64,000 bases of DNA from Anaerolineae bacterium (GCA_013178015.1 JABLXR010000013.1:26543-90542), one strand, 5' to 3'; shown: positions 9,401 to 17,774, numbered from the stretch's first letter. Notes: a model not told the origin generated them from the letters alone. Program-made: numbers and translations.

Positions 9401-10548
9401 TGGCCGTGTTCAGCGTAGCCGTGTTCCTGGGCAACGTGGCCGACGCCCTCAGCGCCGTGTTCTACGCCCACGAGCGCATGGAGCACCCCGCCTTCGTCAG
9501 CACCGGCACCACTCTCGTCAAGGTGACGCTAGGAGCCATCATTCTGCTAGCCGGGGGCGGCTTCGTGGGGCTGGCCTTCGCTTCCATTGCCAGCAACCTC
9601 TTCACCGTGCTAGTGCTCGGCTACCTGCTGACGCGGGACTACTTCCGGCCCACGGTCTCCCTCGAGCGAGGCTTTGCGTCGGGCATGGCCCGCGAGTCCT
9701 TTCCCCTGATGATCAACCACCTGCTGGCGACGGTGTTCTTCCAGGTGGACGTTCTGCTCCTCCAGCCTATGCGGGGAAGCGTCGAGGTCGGCTACTATGG
9801 CGCCGCCTACCGATACATTCGCGGGCTGGACATCATCCCGGGGTACTTCACCATGGCCCTGTTCCCGGTCATGTCGCGCTACGCCCGGTCGGCGCGGGAG
9901 TCGCTTCAGCGTGCCTACCGGCTCTCCCTGCGGCTGCTCTTCCTGGTGAGCATCCCCCTGGCCCTGGGCACCACCTTCATCGCCCGGGAGCTTATCCTCA
10001 TACTGGCCGGCCCGCAGTATCTGCCCCATTCCGTCCTGGCGCTCCAGATTCTCATCTGGTACATGCCTCTGGGCTTCGTTAACAGCGTCACCCAGTACGT
10101 GCTCATCGCCCTGGACGAGCAACGCTACCTCACTCGCGCCTTCGTCATCGGGGTGAGCTTCAACCTGCTGGCCAACCTGGCGACCATCCCCCTGTTCGGC
10201 TACCGGGCGGCAGCCGCCGTCACCGTCCTCTCCGAGCTGGCCCTGCTCATCCCCTTCATGCGCCGCGTCTATCGCCACCTCGATCCCCTACCGTGGCTGG
10301 ACCTCGTCTGGCGGCCGGCGGTGGCGACCCTGGTGATGGGCTTGGCCCTGCAATTACTGCGAAGATGGGGGGCTCCCTGGCCCGCCCTCATCCCAGCGGG
10401 TGCGGCCGTTTATGCCGCAGCTCTTCTGCCCCTGGGAGCCACGCGAGCGGCGGACATGGGCTTGGTCCTGAGCCTGTTCCGGCGTAGGCTGGCAGGCGCT
10501 GCCCTCAACGCGGAGCCGACCCCGGCCGGCTCCGAGCCAGGCGCCTAA
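6475..10548 (+). CDS. YfhO-like GT-C membrane glycosyltransferase fused to a polysaccharide flippase
   Basis: A single 1357-residue frame. Residues 1 to about 850 are YfhO-like: many N-terminal membrane helices, an acidic extracytoplasmic loop with SDLVLENYVWK and QGELPLWNPLIFTGVPF, a soluble C-terminal part (LLDLLNVRYVLSS), and a closing helix. From about residue 860 (RRVAKNSLTPMSLSLLNKL) to 1340 it is a Wzx/MVF-type flippase with twelve or more helices (LGPAGAGDYQFAVTF, ITREVAREPEQGRRFLGNALG, VGYYGAAYRYI). YfhO proteins move a sugar from undecaprenyl phosphate onto an external acceptor; flippases turn lipid-linked sugars across the membrane. No stop, start or ribosome-binding site separates the parts. 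The start is GTG at 6475, 4 bp after the GT2 gene, so translation is probably coupled. The acceptor is unknown. Confidence 0.88.
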   Translation: MNRRSDVFAIAVLALLPFLFFWPVVFGGRTLVPADNLLAWEPWRSAAPAGASLVPHNELLSDLVLENYVWKLFLRRCLDQGELPLWNPLIFTGVPFLAAGQHSALYPFSLLFYVFPLPQVYGVFSALQLSLAAVGMYLFTRAIGVRPGGAFVAGAAYAFSSFMVVSVAFTMMIAAAAWLPWCLLALEMLVRRGTELGAGLRAGVPWLVAGATFLGLQVLAGHVEITYYVLLVMGLYTAWRLAQEWRRRRSLPWRPALLAAAVPALGLTLGAVQLLPLYELVQTNFRSGASGYQVTYEDVIGWAYPLRQAATFVVPDLYGNPSIHSYLDVMSLRITPITHNALGEPMTEVAWGKGLPSWKNYVEAGSYVGILPLLLALPAIVAPRTRRQALFFALLAGASLLLVFGTPLYRLLFLLPGVDQLHSPFRWVFPYTFSLAALAGLGLTVVADPGERAGRRAGRIIGLLAVGGGLAGLGLLLLVLVLPGPFVSLADRLLASSELTRRAFADGRMLVSYQYRNGLILALSLLGGGTALLAAIRGWTWHSRRLWPAAAGAVLVADLFAIGHGFYPRADPQLLQVTPPVIRFLQEDTEPWRLTTFIGPGEKPLNANGAMLYGLEDIRGYDSIIPRQYVEFMGLVEVQDELLYNRIAPLSEPESLDSPLLDLLNVRYVLSSQPIDRPGYELAYRGELLVYRNLDHLPRAFALTRARRVPGDQLHQALAQADPRAEVLLEGPDAELGEAEGELLPVSILQREATEVLLRASLPRPAWVVLTDAHFEGWRAYVRPFGSEEPEEQRPIERAYGAFRAVELAAGDWEIRFRYMPRSFQVGLYLSFIAAVALLLLALAWLWGRYYRREGEEQTVRRVAKNSLTPMSLSLLNKLIDMAFAMLMLRLLGPAGAGDYQFAVTFIGYFEILVRFGLGTLITREVAREPEQGRRFLGNALGVRLLLWLGSLPLMALLLAAYVLWTGLTPEVVAAVAVFSVAVFLGNVADALSAVFYAHERMEHPAFVSTGTTLVKVTLGAIILLAGGGFVGLAFASIASNLFTVLVLGYLLTRDYFRPTVSLERGFASGMARESFPLMINHLLATVFFQVDVLLLQPMRGSVEVGYYGAAYRYIRGLDIIPGYFTMALFPVMSRYARSARESLQRAYRLSLRLLFLVSIPLALGTTFIARELILILAGPQYLPHSVLALQILIWYMPLGFVNSVTQYVLIALDEQRYLTRAFVIGVSFNLLANLATIPLFGYRAAAAVTVLSELALLIPFMRRVYRHLDPLPWLDLVWRPAVATLVMGLALQLLRRWGAPWPALIPAGAAVYAAALLPLGATRAADMGLVLSLFRRRLAGAALNAEPTPAGSEPGA

Positions 10549-10582
10549 GGCCGTGGACGCCCGTTGCAGTACCTCGGTCCAC

Positions 10583-10611
10583 TTGACAGGTGGACGCGGA
10601 GCCCGTAGCTT
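10583..10611 (+). promoter_or_regulatory. Candidate sigma-70 promoter for birA
   Basis: TTGACA, 17 bases, then TAGCTT, about eight bases before ATG at 10619. If used, the mRNA would be nearly leaderless. The spacing is ideal; the -10 match is only moderate. Confidence 0.4.
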
Positions 10612-10618
10612 TGCCTGT

Positions 10619-11446
10619 ATGCCGCAGGATTCGCCGTCGTCCCAGGATTGGTGGCAGTATCCGCCCTGGCTGCAGCAAGTCGCCGAGAGGGCAAAGGGCC
10701 TCAAGGTAGGTGGCAACCTCATCTATCGTCGGGCGACCGCAAGCACCAATGACGACGTGCGTCAGCTGGCGCTGAAAGGGGCCCCGGAAGGGCTAGTGGT
10801 CCTGGCTGACGAGCAGACGCACGGGCGGGGGCGCCTGGGTCGGCCGTGGCTGGCCCCCGCCGAAAGCTCGCTGCTCCTGTCGGTATTGTTCCGGCACCCT
10901 CTGCCCATGAGCGAGACGGCCCAGCTCACCATGCTGGTGGGGTTGGCCGCGCTGGAGAGCATCGAAGTGACTCTGGGCCTCCGGTGTGCGCTCAAGTGGC
11001 CGAACGACGTAATGCTGGGGGATCGCAAGCTCGGTGGTATACTGGCCGAGACCGAAGCCTGGGGACACCGCCTGCGCTGGGCCGTGGTCGGCCTGGGGCT
11101 CAACGTCAACGTGGACTTCAGCTCCTACCCGGAGCTCCAATCGGTAGCTACCAGCCTCCGCGAGGCTACCGGTGAGGAGGTGGACCGGGGGGAACTTTTG
11201 CTAGCGCTTCTGCGGGCGTTGAGCCGCCGCTATGCCCAGCTGGTGGACGGCGCCTCCCCAGTGGAGGAGTGGCAGTCGCGCCTGTGTACCCTGGGCCGGC
11301 GGGTGACCGTGGAATCGAGCAACGAGCGGTTCTCGGGAACGGCGGACTTCGTCACCCCGGAAGGCAGTCTCTTCGTGCGGCTGGATGACGGCACGCGGCG
11401 AGAGGTGCTGGCGGGAGACGTGAAGCTCCGCAGCCAGTTGGAGTGA
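10619..11446 (+). CDS. birA: Biotin-[acetyl-CoA-carboxylase] ligase, catalytic type
   Basis: Biotin protein ligase activates biotin with ATP and attaches it to the lysine of carboxyl carrier domains. The protein shows the biotin-binding STNDD near residue 43, the adenylate loop GRGRLGRPW, KWPNDVMLGDRKLGGILAE, and GLGLNVN, then a small C-terminal SH3-like domain. The N-terminal HTH of E. coli BirA is missing, so this is the enzyme-only class and not a repressor. I prefer ATG at 10619 (275 residues); an in-frame start at 10553 directly after the YfhO gene would add 22 unconserved residues. It may be read through from the upstream operon or from the local promoter. Confidence 0.93.
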   Translation: MPQDSPSSQDWWQYPPWLQQVAERAKGLKVGGNLIYRRATASTNDDVRQLALKGAPEGLVVLADEQTHGRGRLGRPWLAPAESSLLLSVLFRHPLPMSETAQLTMLVGLAALESIEVTLGLRCALKWPNDVMLGDRKLGGILAETEAWGHRLRWAVVGLGLNVNVDFSSYPELQSVATSLREATGEEVDRGELLLALLRALSRRYAQLVDGASPVEEWQSRLCTLGRRVTVESSNERFSGTADFVTPEGSLFVRLDDGTRREVLAGDVKLRSQLE

Positions 11447-11456
11447 GGTGCGCCGA

Positions 11457-11570
11457 ATGTTCCGCTATCTTGAGAAGCGTCATTGGTTCTTCATCTCGCT
11501 CCTGGTCTTCCTCAACGTGGCCGTATTCGGCTGCGTGCTCCTCATCCTGCTCAACAAGGTAGCCTTCTAG
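11457..11570 (+). CDS. 37-residue single-pass membrane peptide
   Basis: A short frame opening ATG TTC CGC TAT with GGAGTGAGGTG just upstream, overlapping the end of birA, so translation is likely coupled. The product has a charged start (MFRYLEKRH), one strongly hydrophobic helix (WFFISLLVFLNVAVFG then CVLLILL) and a short NKVAF tail: a one-helix protein with a basic cytoplasmic N-terminus. It resembles no family I can name. The ribosome site, composition and contiguous position make it more credible than a chance frame. Function unknown. Confidence 0.6.
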   Translation: MFRYLEKRHWFFISLLVFLNVAVFGCVLLILLNKVAF

Positions 11571-11668
11571 CAGGCTGACGGATGGTGGACGGCGGATAGA
11601 GGCTGGGAGGAGTAGACTGCCGGCTATTCGGAGCCGTCTGCCACTCACTATCTCCACAAGGTGAAGAC

Positions 11669-12610
11669 ATGAGCGATGCGGCTGTGGGCGAGAAGAAAGC
11701 CGTGGTGGTAGGTGCTGCGTGCATAGATATCCGTGGGCAGGCCCGCGGCGCCCTGGTCGCCGGCACTTCTAACCCAGGCGTCATCCGGTTGACTGTGGGG
11801 GGAGTGGGCCGGAACATCGCCGAAGCCTTGGGGCGGCTGGGCGTGCCGGTGTCGCTCATCAGCGCTGTGGGGGACGACGACTGGGGACGCGACATCCTCC
11901 GTCGCACCGAAGCTGGCGGGGTGGACGTGCGGTACGTTCGGGTATGCCCTGCCGAGAGATCGGCTGCCTACCTGGCCGTGTTCGATGAGGCGGCCCAACG
12001 AGTGGTCTCCATTGACAACATGGATCTGATGCGCCGGGTTGACGGCCGCTACCTGTCCAGCTTGCGCCCCCTCTTCGCCCAGGCGAGCATAGCGGTGGTG
12101 GACGGTAACCTCTCCAACGCCGCCCTCCAGTCTCTATTCCGCCTATCGGAGCGCTACCGCTTTCCCCTGGCCCTGGACCCGACTTCGGCCGTGCTGGCGG
12201 CTCGCCTGCGGCGACATCTGCACCGGTTCCATATGGTGACGCCCGACGTGGCCGAGGCGGAAGTCCTCTCGGGGATCAGCATCAACTCGGAGACGGACGC
12301 GGTGCTCGCCGCCCAGGCCATCGTGGCCGCCGGGGTGAAGGTGGCCATCGTCACCATGGCGGAGGAGGGCTCGGCCTACGCTACCTCCGAGACGTTCGGG
12401 AGGGTGCCCGCCATCCGCTGCGAGGTGGTGGACCGGATCGGCGTGGGCGACGTGCTGACGGCCACCGTGGTCTTCGGCATACTGCACGACCTGCCGGTGG
12501 ATGAGGCAGTGCGCATGGGGACGGCTGCTGCCGCCTACACCATCCGCTGCCCCGAGGCCGTGTGCCCCGACCTTAGCCTGGAGCTCCTGTACGACGCCAT
12601 TGCCCCCTGA
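11669..12610 (+). CDS. PfkB-family kinase, pseudouridine kinase-like
   Basis: A 313-residue ribokinase/PfkB fold kinase. It opens with VVVGAACIDIRG, the form seen in pseudouridine kinases (PsuK), then GGVGRNIAEALGRLG (substrate-binding glycines and Asn), ISAVGDDDWG, and TPDVAEAEVLSG. The catalytic signature is DRIGVGDVLTAT in place of the usual GAGD, but the essential Asp is kept. Pseudouridine kinase makes pseudouridine 5'-phosphate for the PsuG glycosidase; no psuG is adjacent, so the substrate could be another nucleoside or sugar. ATG at 11669 is preceded by AAGGTGA. A strong terminator follows. Confidence 0.82.
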   Translation: MSDAAVGEKKAVVVGAACIDIRGQARGALVAGTSNPGVIRLTVGGVGRNIAEALGRLGVPVSLISAVGDDDWGRDILRRTEAGGVDVRYVRVCPAERSAAYLAVFDEAAQRVVSIDNMDLMRRVDGRYLSSLRPLFAQASIAVVDGNLSNAALQSLFRLSERYRFPLALDPTSAVLAARLRRHLHRFHMVTPDVAEAEVLSGISINSETDAVLAAQAIVAAGVKVAIVTMAEEGSAYATSETFGRVPAIRCEVVDRIGVGDVLTATVVFGILHDLPVDEAVRMGTAAAAYTIRCPEAVCPDLSLELLYDAIAP

Positions 12611-12625
12611 AGGTTCGAGGAAACA

Positions 12626-12656
12626 GATGAGGGGGCGGTTGAACCGCCCCCTCATC
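12626..12656 (+). terminator. Intrinsic terminator after the PfkB-family kinase
   Basis: Perfect 14-bp stem GATGAGGGGGCGGT / ACCGCCCCCTCATC with a TGA loop, 15 bases after the stop. No clear T-run, but the hairpin is very stable. Confidence 0.75.
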
Positions 12657-12662
12657 CACCGT

Positions 12663-12713
12663 GGCTCCTCGGCGTCTACTTACGAAAGAACTCGGAGGTG
12701 ACGCCGAGGAGCC
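12663..12713. repeat. 14-bp perfect inverted repeat with 23-base loop
   Basis: Arms GGCTCCTCGGCGTC (12663-12676) and GACGCCGAGGAGCC (12700-12713). The hairpin overlaps a tiny minus-strand frame with a strong ribosome-binding site, so it may be a terminator or attenuator of that transcript. Confidence 0.7.
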
Positions 12714-12732
12714 GTAGTTCTGGTACTACCAT
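12676..12732 (-). CDS. Possible 18-residue peptide with strong ribosome-binding site
   Basis: On the minus strand AAGGAGGTGAT (12741-12751) is a near-perfect anti-16S match. It is followed by ATG at 12732, giving MVVPELRLLGVTSEFFRK and TAG. A GTG seven bases nearer also opens a frame of 18 codons. The peptide is too short for family assignment. The x-P-x-L-x-x-LG pattern is loosely like precursor peptides of modified-peptide systems, but no maturation enzyme is adjacent. The strong signal and the hairpin covering the frame are the only support. Confidence 0.3.
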   Translation of the reverse strand: MVVPELRLLGVTSEFFRK

Positions 12733-12769
12733 CCACTGGCATCACCTCCTTCGTTGTAGGATAGCCGCG

Positions 12770-13226
12770 TTGGGCGGGCCCCAGGCCCGCAACAAGAGCC
12801 AGTATGCCATACCGCCAGCATGAGGGCAAAGTGCACCTGGCTCCGCTGGCTTCCTATAACGCCTCAGGATCGGGGCGATCGGTCCCGAGGCGAGCACCGC
12901 TGCTCAGGTCCTTCGCTGCGCTCAGACTACGAGCGCATCCCCCGACAGCATTGCCGCTAGAACTCCCCTGGAGGAGGGCGAGCGCCCAGGCGCGCCTTGC
13001 CTCACGTAGCAGCCGCGCCTGGGGGGCGTCCACTCGTCAAGAGGGACTTGAGGGACATCGCCTTGCTCTCGTAGACGGCGGAAGACCGGGCTCTGAAAGC
13101 CTGTGTTGGCGGCGCCTACGCGGGACTACCCCATGTGACTGCCATCTGAACCCACTCGTCCCCCCGATCCGCAGCTCTTGGGCTTCTTGACTGGGAAGGG
13201 CGGCTCACATAGAGTGAGATCATCAG
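12770..13226. other. Non-coding region before tRNA-Sec
   Basis: About 450 bases without a plausible gene. It contains a 10-bp inverted repeat (CCCAGGCGCG at 12985 and CGCGCCTGGG at 13014). The tRNA-Sec promoter must be in the last part, but I see no good match. Confidence 0.45.
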
Positions 13227-13322
13227 GGGAGTGGATGGGCCCCGGTGGGCTCCGCGGTCTTCAAAACCGTCGGGGGCGCCCCACGAGGTTGCCCCGGTGG
13301 GTTCGACTCCCATGCACTCCCG
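13227..13322 (+). tRNA. selC: Selenocysteine tRNA (anticodon TCA)
   Basis: All hallmarks of a bacterial tRNA-Sec are present: an 8-position acceptor stem (GGGAGTGG with GCACTCCC, seven pairs plus one G-G mismatch at the eighth), a 6-bp D stem with a CGGT loop (GGGCCC-CGGT-GGGCTC), an anticodon stem GCGGT/ACCGT around CTTCAAA with TCA at 13261-13263, a long variable arm (CGGGGC paired with GCCCCG), T arm GTGGG-TTCGACT-CCCAT, and G as discriminator. CC follows but the terminal A is not encoded. selA, selB and selD are not in the window. Confidence 0.96.
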
Positions 13323-14026
13323 CCTCCCTGCGGTGCATCGTGGTCCCCTGGCTTCTTCTAGCTGCAGAGCCAGCTCAGCCACTAGAGAGAGGCGCGCCCG
13401 TGCACCTGAGCGGGGTGACTGCACCTGCCCACCACGCGCAGAGGTCTGGGCCCGACGCCGACAAGGACGGGGTGCCTACCGCTTCTGGCGGCTGGGCCTG
13501 AGAGACTCTCGCGCCTCCGTGCCCGACCCCCGCCCCGCCAGCTCGGCCAGCCTGGCCTGCAGAACCTGGATCTGCTCTTCCTGCCAGGCGATGAGCGGTA
13601 TGCTGCCGGCGGATAAGCCCCAGCAGCTTCTCTCGAGTCGCAGCCTCCGATCGTCTGCCCATTCACCATAGCCATGGCCCATCTCGGGCCACAGCGCACA
13701 ATTCCAGACTCGTCCCCCCGACCCTGACCGGTCACCACCGCCCCGGTTGCGGCCAGACCAGACCAGTGTAGTATACCGGGGCTGAGTGTCCCTGCTTCAT
13801 ATCCGGAGACTCCCTCTACTGGCGGCCCAGTCGACTGTGGCTGTCGCCCGAAGGCATGGGGGACGCGCCCATCTGATCCTGCGGCTCCTGGCAGAATGGG
13901 CCCGGACCGCAGTCAGGGACCGATCCGTTCACGCGGCGCGCCCCTGGCCCGCCCCAAAGAGGAGGGCAGTCCTACCACAACAGTCCGTGCAGGCGCTACG
14001 GGTTGCGCTGCCAGCAGGAGGCCACT
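13323..14026. other. Largely non-coding stretch after tRNA-Sec
   Basis: About 700 bases. Apart from one weak minus-strand frame (13476-13682) I find no frame with recognisable content. The last part leads into the ribosome site of the small membrane protein at 14027. Confidence 0.4.
13476..13682 (-). pseudogene. Possible remnant of a transposase N-terminus
   Basis: A 68-codon frame whose middle (PLIAWQEEQIQVLQARLAEL) looks like the coiled-coil opening of IS66-like transposases, where such a heptad segment comes before the Ser/Pro-rich linker. Nothing resembling a catalytic domain follows, so if the resemblance is real this is a truncated remnant. It could equally be a chance frame. Confidence 0.25.
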
Positions 14027-14224
14027 GTGGAACAGCTTGTCGAGCTCCTTCCTTTCCTGATTCCGCTGATAGTCCTGGAACTGGCGTTGATGGTGGTGGC
14101 CCTGGCCGATCTGCTGCGGCGGGAGCGCACCCGGAACCTTTCCAAAGGAGTCTGGATCCTCATCGTCGTCTTCATCCAGATCTTCGGTCCTATTGCCTAC
14201 TTCCTGGCTGGTCGGGAGGAGTAG
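14027..14224 (+). CDS. Small membrane protein, PLDc_N-like
   Basis: A 65-residue protein with two hydrophobic helices: one around residues 8-28 (FLIPLIVLELALMVVALADL) and one around 42-60 (VWILIVVFIQIFGPIAYFL), separated by a basic loop (LRRERTRNLSKG). The arrangement, including the ending FGPIAYFLAGREE, matches the small two-helix PLDc_N-type proteins that often go with ABC exporters. GTG at 14027 has AGGAGG five bases upstream. The stop lies one base before the ATG of the ABC ATPase, so it is the first gene of a three-gene exporter operon. Its task there is unknown, perhaps an accessory subunit. Confidence 0.75.
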   Translation: MEQLVELLPFLIPLIVLELALMVVALADLLRRERTRNLSKGVWILIVVFIQIFGPIAYFLAGREE

Positions 14225-14225
14225 C

Positions 14226-15158
<933 letters not shown>

Positions 15159-15161
15159 GCT

Positions 15162-15917
15162 ATGTTCGCCGTATCGCTACGTAAGGAGATGCTGGAACAG
15201 TGGCGGTCTCGCCGGCTGCTCATCGTGGTAGTGGTGTTCGTCCTCTTCGGGCTGGCTTCGCCCCTCCTGGCTAAGATGACACCAGAGTTCTTCCGTCTGC
15301 TTCCTCAGGGCGACCAAATCGCCCGATTGCTGCCCCCGCCCACGCTGAGCGACGCTGTGGCCCAGTACCTGAAGAACCTGTTCCAGTTTGGTGTGCTTCT
15401 GGCCATCTTGCTCGCCATGGGCGCCGTGAGCCAGGAGAAAGAGCGGGGCACCGCCGCCCTCATTCTGGTGAAGCCCATGTCCCGGGGGGCCTTCCTGATG
15501 GGCAAGTTCGCCGCCATCGGCACGTCGTTCCTCATTGCGACGGTCCTGGCAGGCGCAGGTGCCTACTACTACACCGTGCTTCTATTCCGCGCTCCGCCGC
15601 TGGGAGGCTGGATCGCCCTCAACCTGCTTCTGCTCCTGGTCTGCCTGGTCTACGTAGCTCTGACCCTCTGGTTCAGCGCTCTGGCTCGGTCGCAGGTGAC
15701 AGCCGCGGTGGCCGGCTTTGGCGCCATGCTGGTGCTGTCGCTGGCCGGCTCGCTGCCCGCCATCGGCACCCACCTGCCCCACGAGCTGATCAACTGGGGC
15801 AGCCGCCTGGTATTGGGCGGGTCCAAGCCGGCCTGGACGGCGCTGCTCTCCGCCTTGGTCCTCATCGCCGCTCCTCTGGCGCTGGGGTGGCTCAGCCTTT
15901 CACGCCAGGAGTTCTAG
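15162..15917 (+). CDS. ABC-2 type permease
   Basis: A 251-residue membrane protein with six predicted helices. An N-terminal cytoplasmic stretch (SLRKEMLEQWRSRR) leads to the first helix, and the characteristic VSQEKERGTAALILVKPMSRGAF segment, conserved in ABC-2 permeases, comes before the third. It starts 3 bp after the ATPase gene and very likely forms a homodimeric exporter with it. The last part of the protein (LINWGSRLVLGG and following) is less conserved. Substrate unknown. Confidence 0.88.
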   Translation: MFAVSLRKEMLEQWRSRRLLIVVVVFVLFGLASPLLAKMTPEFFRLLPQGDQIARLLPPPTLSDAVAQYLKNLFQFGVLLAILLAMGAVSQEKERGTAALILVKPMSRGAFLMGKFAAIGTSFLIATVLAGAGAYYYTVLLFRAPPLGGWIALNLLLLLVCLVYVALTLWFSALARSQVTAAVAGFGAMLVLSLAGSLPAIGTHLPHELINWGSRLVLGGSKPAWTALLSALVLIAAPLALGWLSLSRQEF

Positions 15918-15977
15918 GTTGTGACGATACCGACGCGACCTAGGCCACTCCGCGATACCAATCGAAGGGGGACAGCT

Positions 15978-16538
15978 GTGGAAGTCTTCATCGTACTGGG
16001 AAGCCGCAACCCTGAGGGACAGACGGCCCAGGCGGCCGACGCTCTGGCCGCGGGCGTGGCGGAACGGGGCGGGGAGGTGGAACGCGCCTTCCTTCCTCTG
16101 CTGGATATCCAGCGCTGTCGCCAGTGCAACGAGCGTGGCTGGGGACAATGCCGCGATGAGGGAAGCTGCGTCATCGAGGATGATTTCGCCGCCGTGGTGG
16201 ACCGGATCCGGGCGGCGGACGCGGCCGTCTTCGTCACTCCCGTCTACTTCGGCGACCTAAGCGAATCCATGCGCGCTTTCACCGACCGCCTACGTCGTAT
16301 CACTCGCCACGACCACGGTAAGGCCGGCGTCGAAGGTAAGCTGGCAGTCGGCATCTGCGTGGCCGGCGGTGGCGGCGGCGGGGCACCCAACTGCTGCCTC
16401 AGCCTGGAACGTACGCTCACCACCACCGGGTTCCGGCTGGTGGATGTCGTCCCAGTGCGGCGCCAGAACCTGACTCACAAGACGAGCGTGCTCCGGGCCA
16501 CAGGCGCCTGGTTGGCCGCCGGCGCACCGGAGACCTGA
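15978..16538 (+). CDS. NAD(P)H-dependent FMN reductase / iron-sulfur flavoprotein-like
   Basis: A flavodoxin-fold protein of about 186 residues. It opens with VFIVLGSRNPEGQTAQAADAL (phosphate-binding loop), then a cysteine-rich insertion CRQCNERGWGQCRDEGSC near residues 46-63, and TPVYFGDLSESMRAFTDR, the flavin-contact region of this superfamily. The four close cysteines could hold an iron-sulfur cluster as in archaeal Isf-type proteins or form disulfides; this is inference. A glycine run (GGGGGGAPN) is unusual but matches the loop before the last strand. I chose GTG at 15978 with AAGGGGGA upstream; a GTG at 15921 would add 19 unconserved residues. It is probably co-transcribed with the ABC genes. 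Confidence 0.83.
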   Translation: MEVFIVLGSRNPEGQTAQAADALAAGVAERGGEVERAFLPLLDIQRCRQCNERGWGQCRDEGSCVIEDDFAAVVDRIRAADAAVFVTPVYFGDLSESMRAFTDRLRRITRHDHGKAGVEGKLAVGICVAGGGGGGAPNCCLSLERTLTTTGFRLVDVVPVRRQNLTHKTSVLRATGAWLAAGAPET

Positions 16539-16560
16539 CCGTCAAGAGAGCAACAGAAAG

Positions 16561-16665
16561 CTGATGAGACGCCGATACTACGCTGATTCACGCTGATCAG
16601 AAGGAGATAATATCAAAGGATCGGCGTAGATCAGCGTCCCATCAACGTGATCAGCGTTCCGTTGC
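16561..16665. repeat. Dispersed ATCAGCGT repeat cluster
   Basis: Several copies of (G)ATCAGCGT and CGCTGAT in both orientations, with CGCCGAT/ATCGGCG variants, forming a long imperfect inverted repeat around AGAAGGAGATAATATC. Related copies occur near 22760-22790 and 27904-27950, each at the 3' end of a minus-strand gene. Confidence 0.8.
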
Positions 16666-16669
16666 CCTG

Positions 16670-17530
16670 CTACAGGAAGCCTATCCGGGAGGGGAACTCC
16701 GGGACGCCCCGGATGCCTAGCCGCAAGCGGAACAGGGCCCCGGCGCCTGGGCCCTCAGTCTCTCGATCCTCGCCGCCCGCCGTGGTGACGTACATGTCCT
16801 TGTAGTCATCTCCCCCGAAGGTGACGCTCGATACCTTCCTAGCCGGGAACTCGATGCGGCGTTCCTCCTCGCCCTCCGGCGTGTACCGCACTAGGCAGCC
16901 GCCGTCCCAACGCGCCGACCAGACGTACCCCTCTGCGTCCACCGTCATTCCGTCCGGCACGCCCTCTCCCTCGGGCACGCGAACGAAGAGCTGGCGGTGG
17001 CTGATGGCGCCCGACCCGAGGTGGTAGGTGAACCGGTAGATCTCGCGCTTACCCGAGTCGGTGTAGTAGAGGCTCTTGCGGTCCGGGCTGAAGCCCAGGC
17101 CATTCGATGTCTCGACCCCCTTGAGGACCAGGCGTAGGGTCCCATCCACGTCCAGAAGGTAGAGCCGACCGGGCCCGGCCTCGGTTGGCATGGTGCCACA
17201 GAAGACCCGGCCGACCGGGTCGGCGATGACATCGTTGAAGCGGCTCTCACGCTCCGCTGGGATCTCCTCAATCACCGGGATGAAGAAGCCGCCTCGCCAC
17301 AGCTTCACCGTACCGCGAGCCATGAACAGGAGGAGAGACCCATCCTGCTGGATGGTGAAGCCGCCCACGACATCGCCCTCGTAGATACGTTGGTGCTCAC
17401 CCGTCGCCGGATCATACGAGTAGAGGTGGCCTCGGGGTATGTCCGTCCAGTACACCTTCCGCGTCATGGGGTGCCAAAGTGGGTTCTCACCGCACACGCA
17501 GCGGGTGTCCGCGACCATCTCGGGTTGCAC
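16670..17530 (-). CDS. SMP-30/gluconolactonase/LRE family protein
   Basis: A 286-residue six-bladed beta-propeller of the SMP-30 family, soluble and metal-dependent, whose members hydrolyse sugar lactones. Key positions are present: Glu in CGENPLW near residue 14, Asn in SRFNDVIADPVGRVFCG near residue 98, Asn in SNGLGFSPD, and Asp in VPDGMTVDAEGYVW, the four metal ligands. The start is GTG at 17530 with GAGGAGGTAAG just upstream. It is divergent from an ApnL/ApsD-like pair, so a lactone from sugar oxidation is a likely substrate. The exact sugar is not determined by the sequence. Confidence 0.9.
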   Translation of the reverse strand: MQPEMVADTRCVCGENPLWHPMTRKVYWTDIPRGHLYSYDPATGEHQRIYEGDVVGGFTIQQDGSLLLFMARGTVKLWRGGFFIPVIEEIPAERESRFNDVIADPVGRVFCGTMPTEAGPGRLYLLDVDGTLRLVLKGVETSNGLGFSPDRKSLYYTDSGKREIYRFTYHLGSGAISHRQLFVRVPEGEGVPDGMTVDAEGYVWSARWDGGCLVRYTPEGEEERRIEFPARKVSSVTFGGDDYKDMYVTTAGGEDRETEGPGAGALFRLRLGIRGVPEFPSRIGFL

Positions 17531-17774
17531 AGCTTACCTCCTCGTCTATCTTCTGGCTGGCATCTGCCTAGGCTGGGATGGCGCCTATTATGCCACGAGT
17601 GCTCAGCCGCGGACAGGGAGGGGCCGGGCGCTTCCCTCCGCTCCCTGACTCCGCGTCGCTCCCAAGCTTCGGCCTCCGTGGGGCAACCGCCTTCGGTTGA
17701 TGCCCGGCAGGGCTGGTGCTAGCATCCGGTCACTTCCCGGTCGCCCCTGGGCGACCGCCGTCGCGAGGGTGAGA

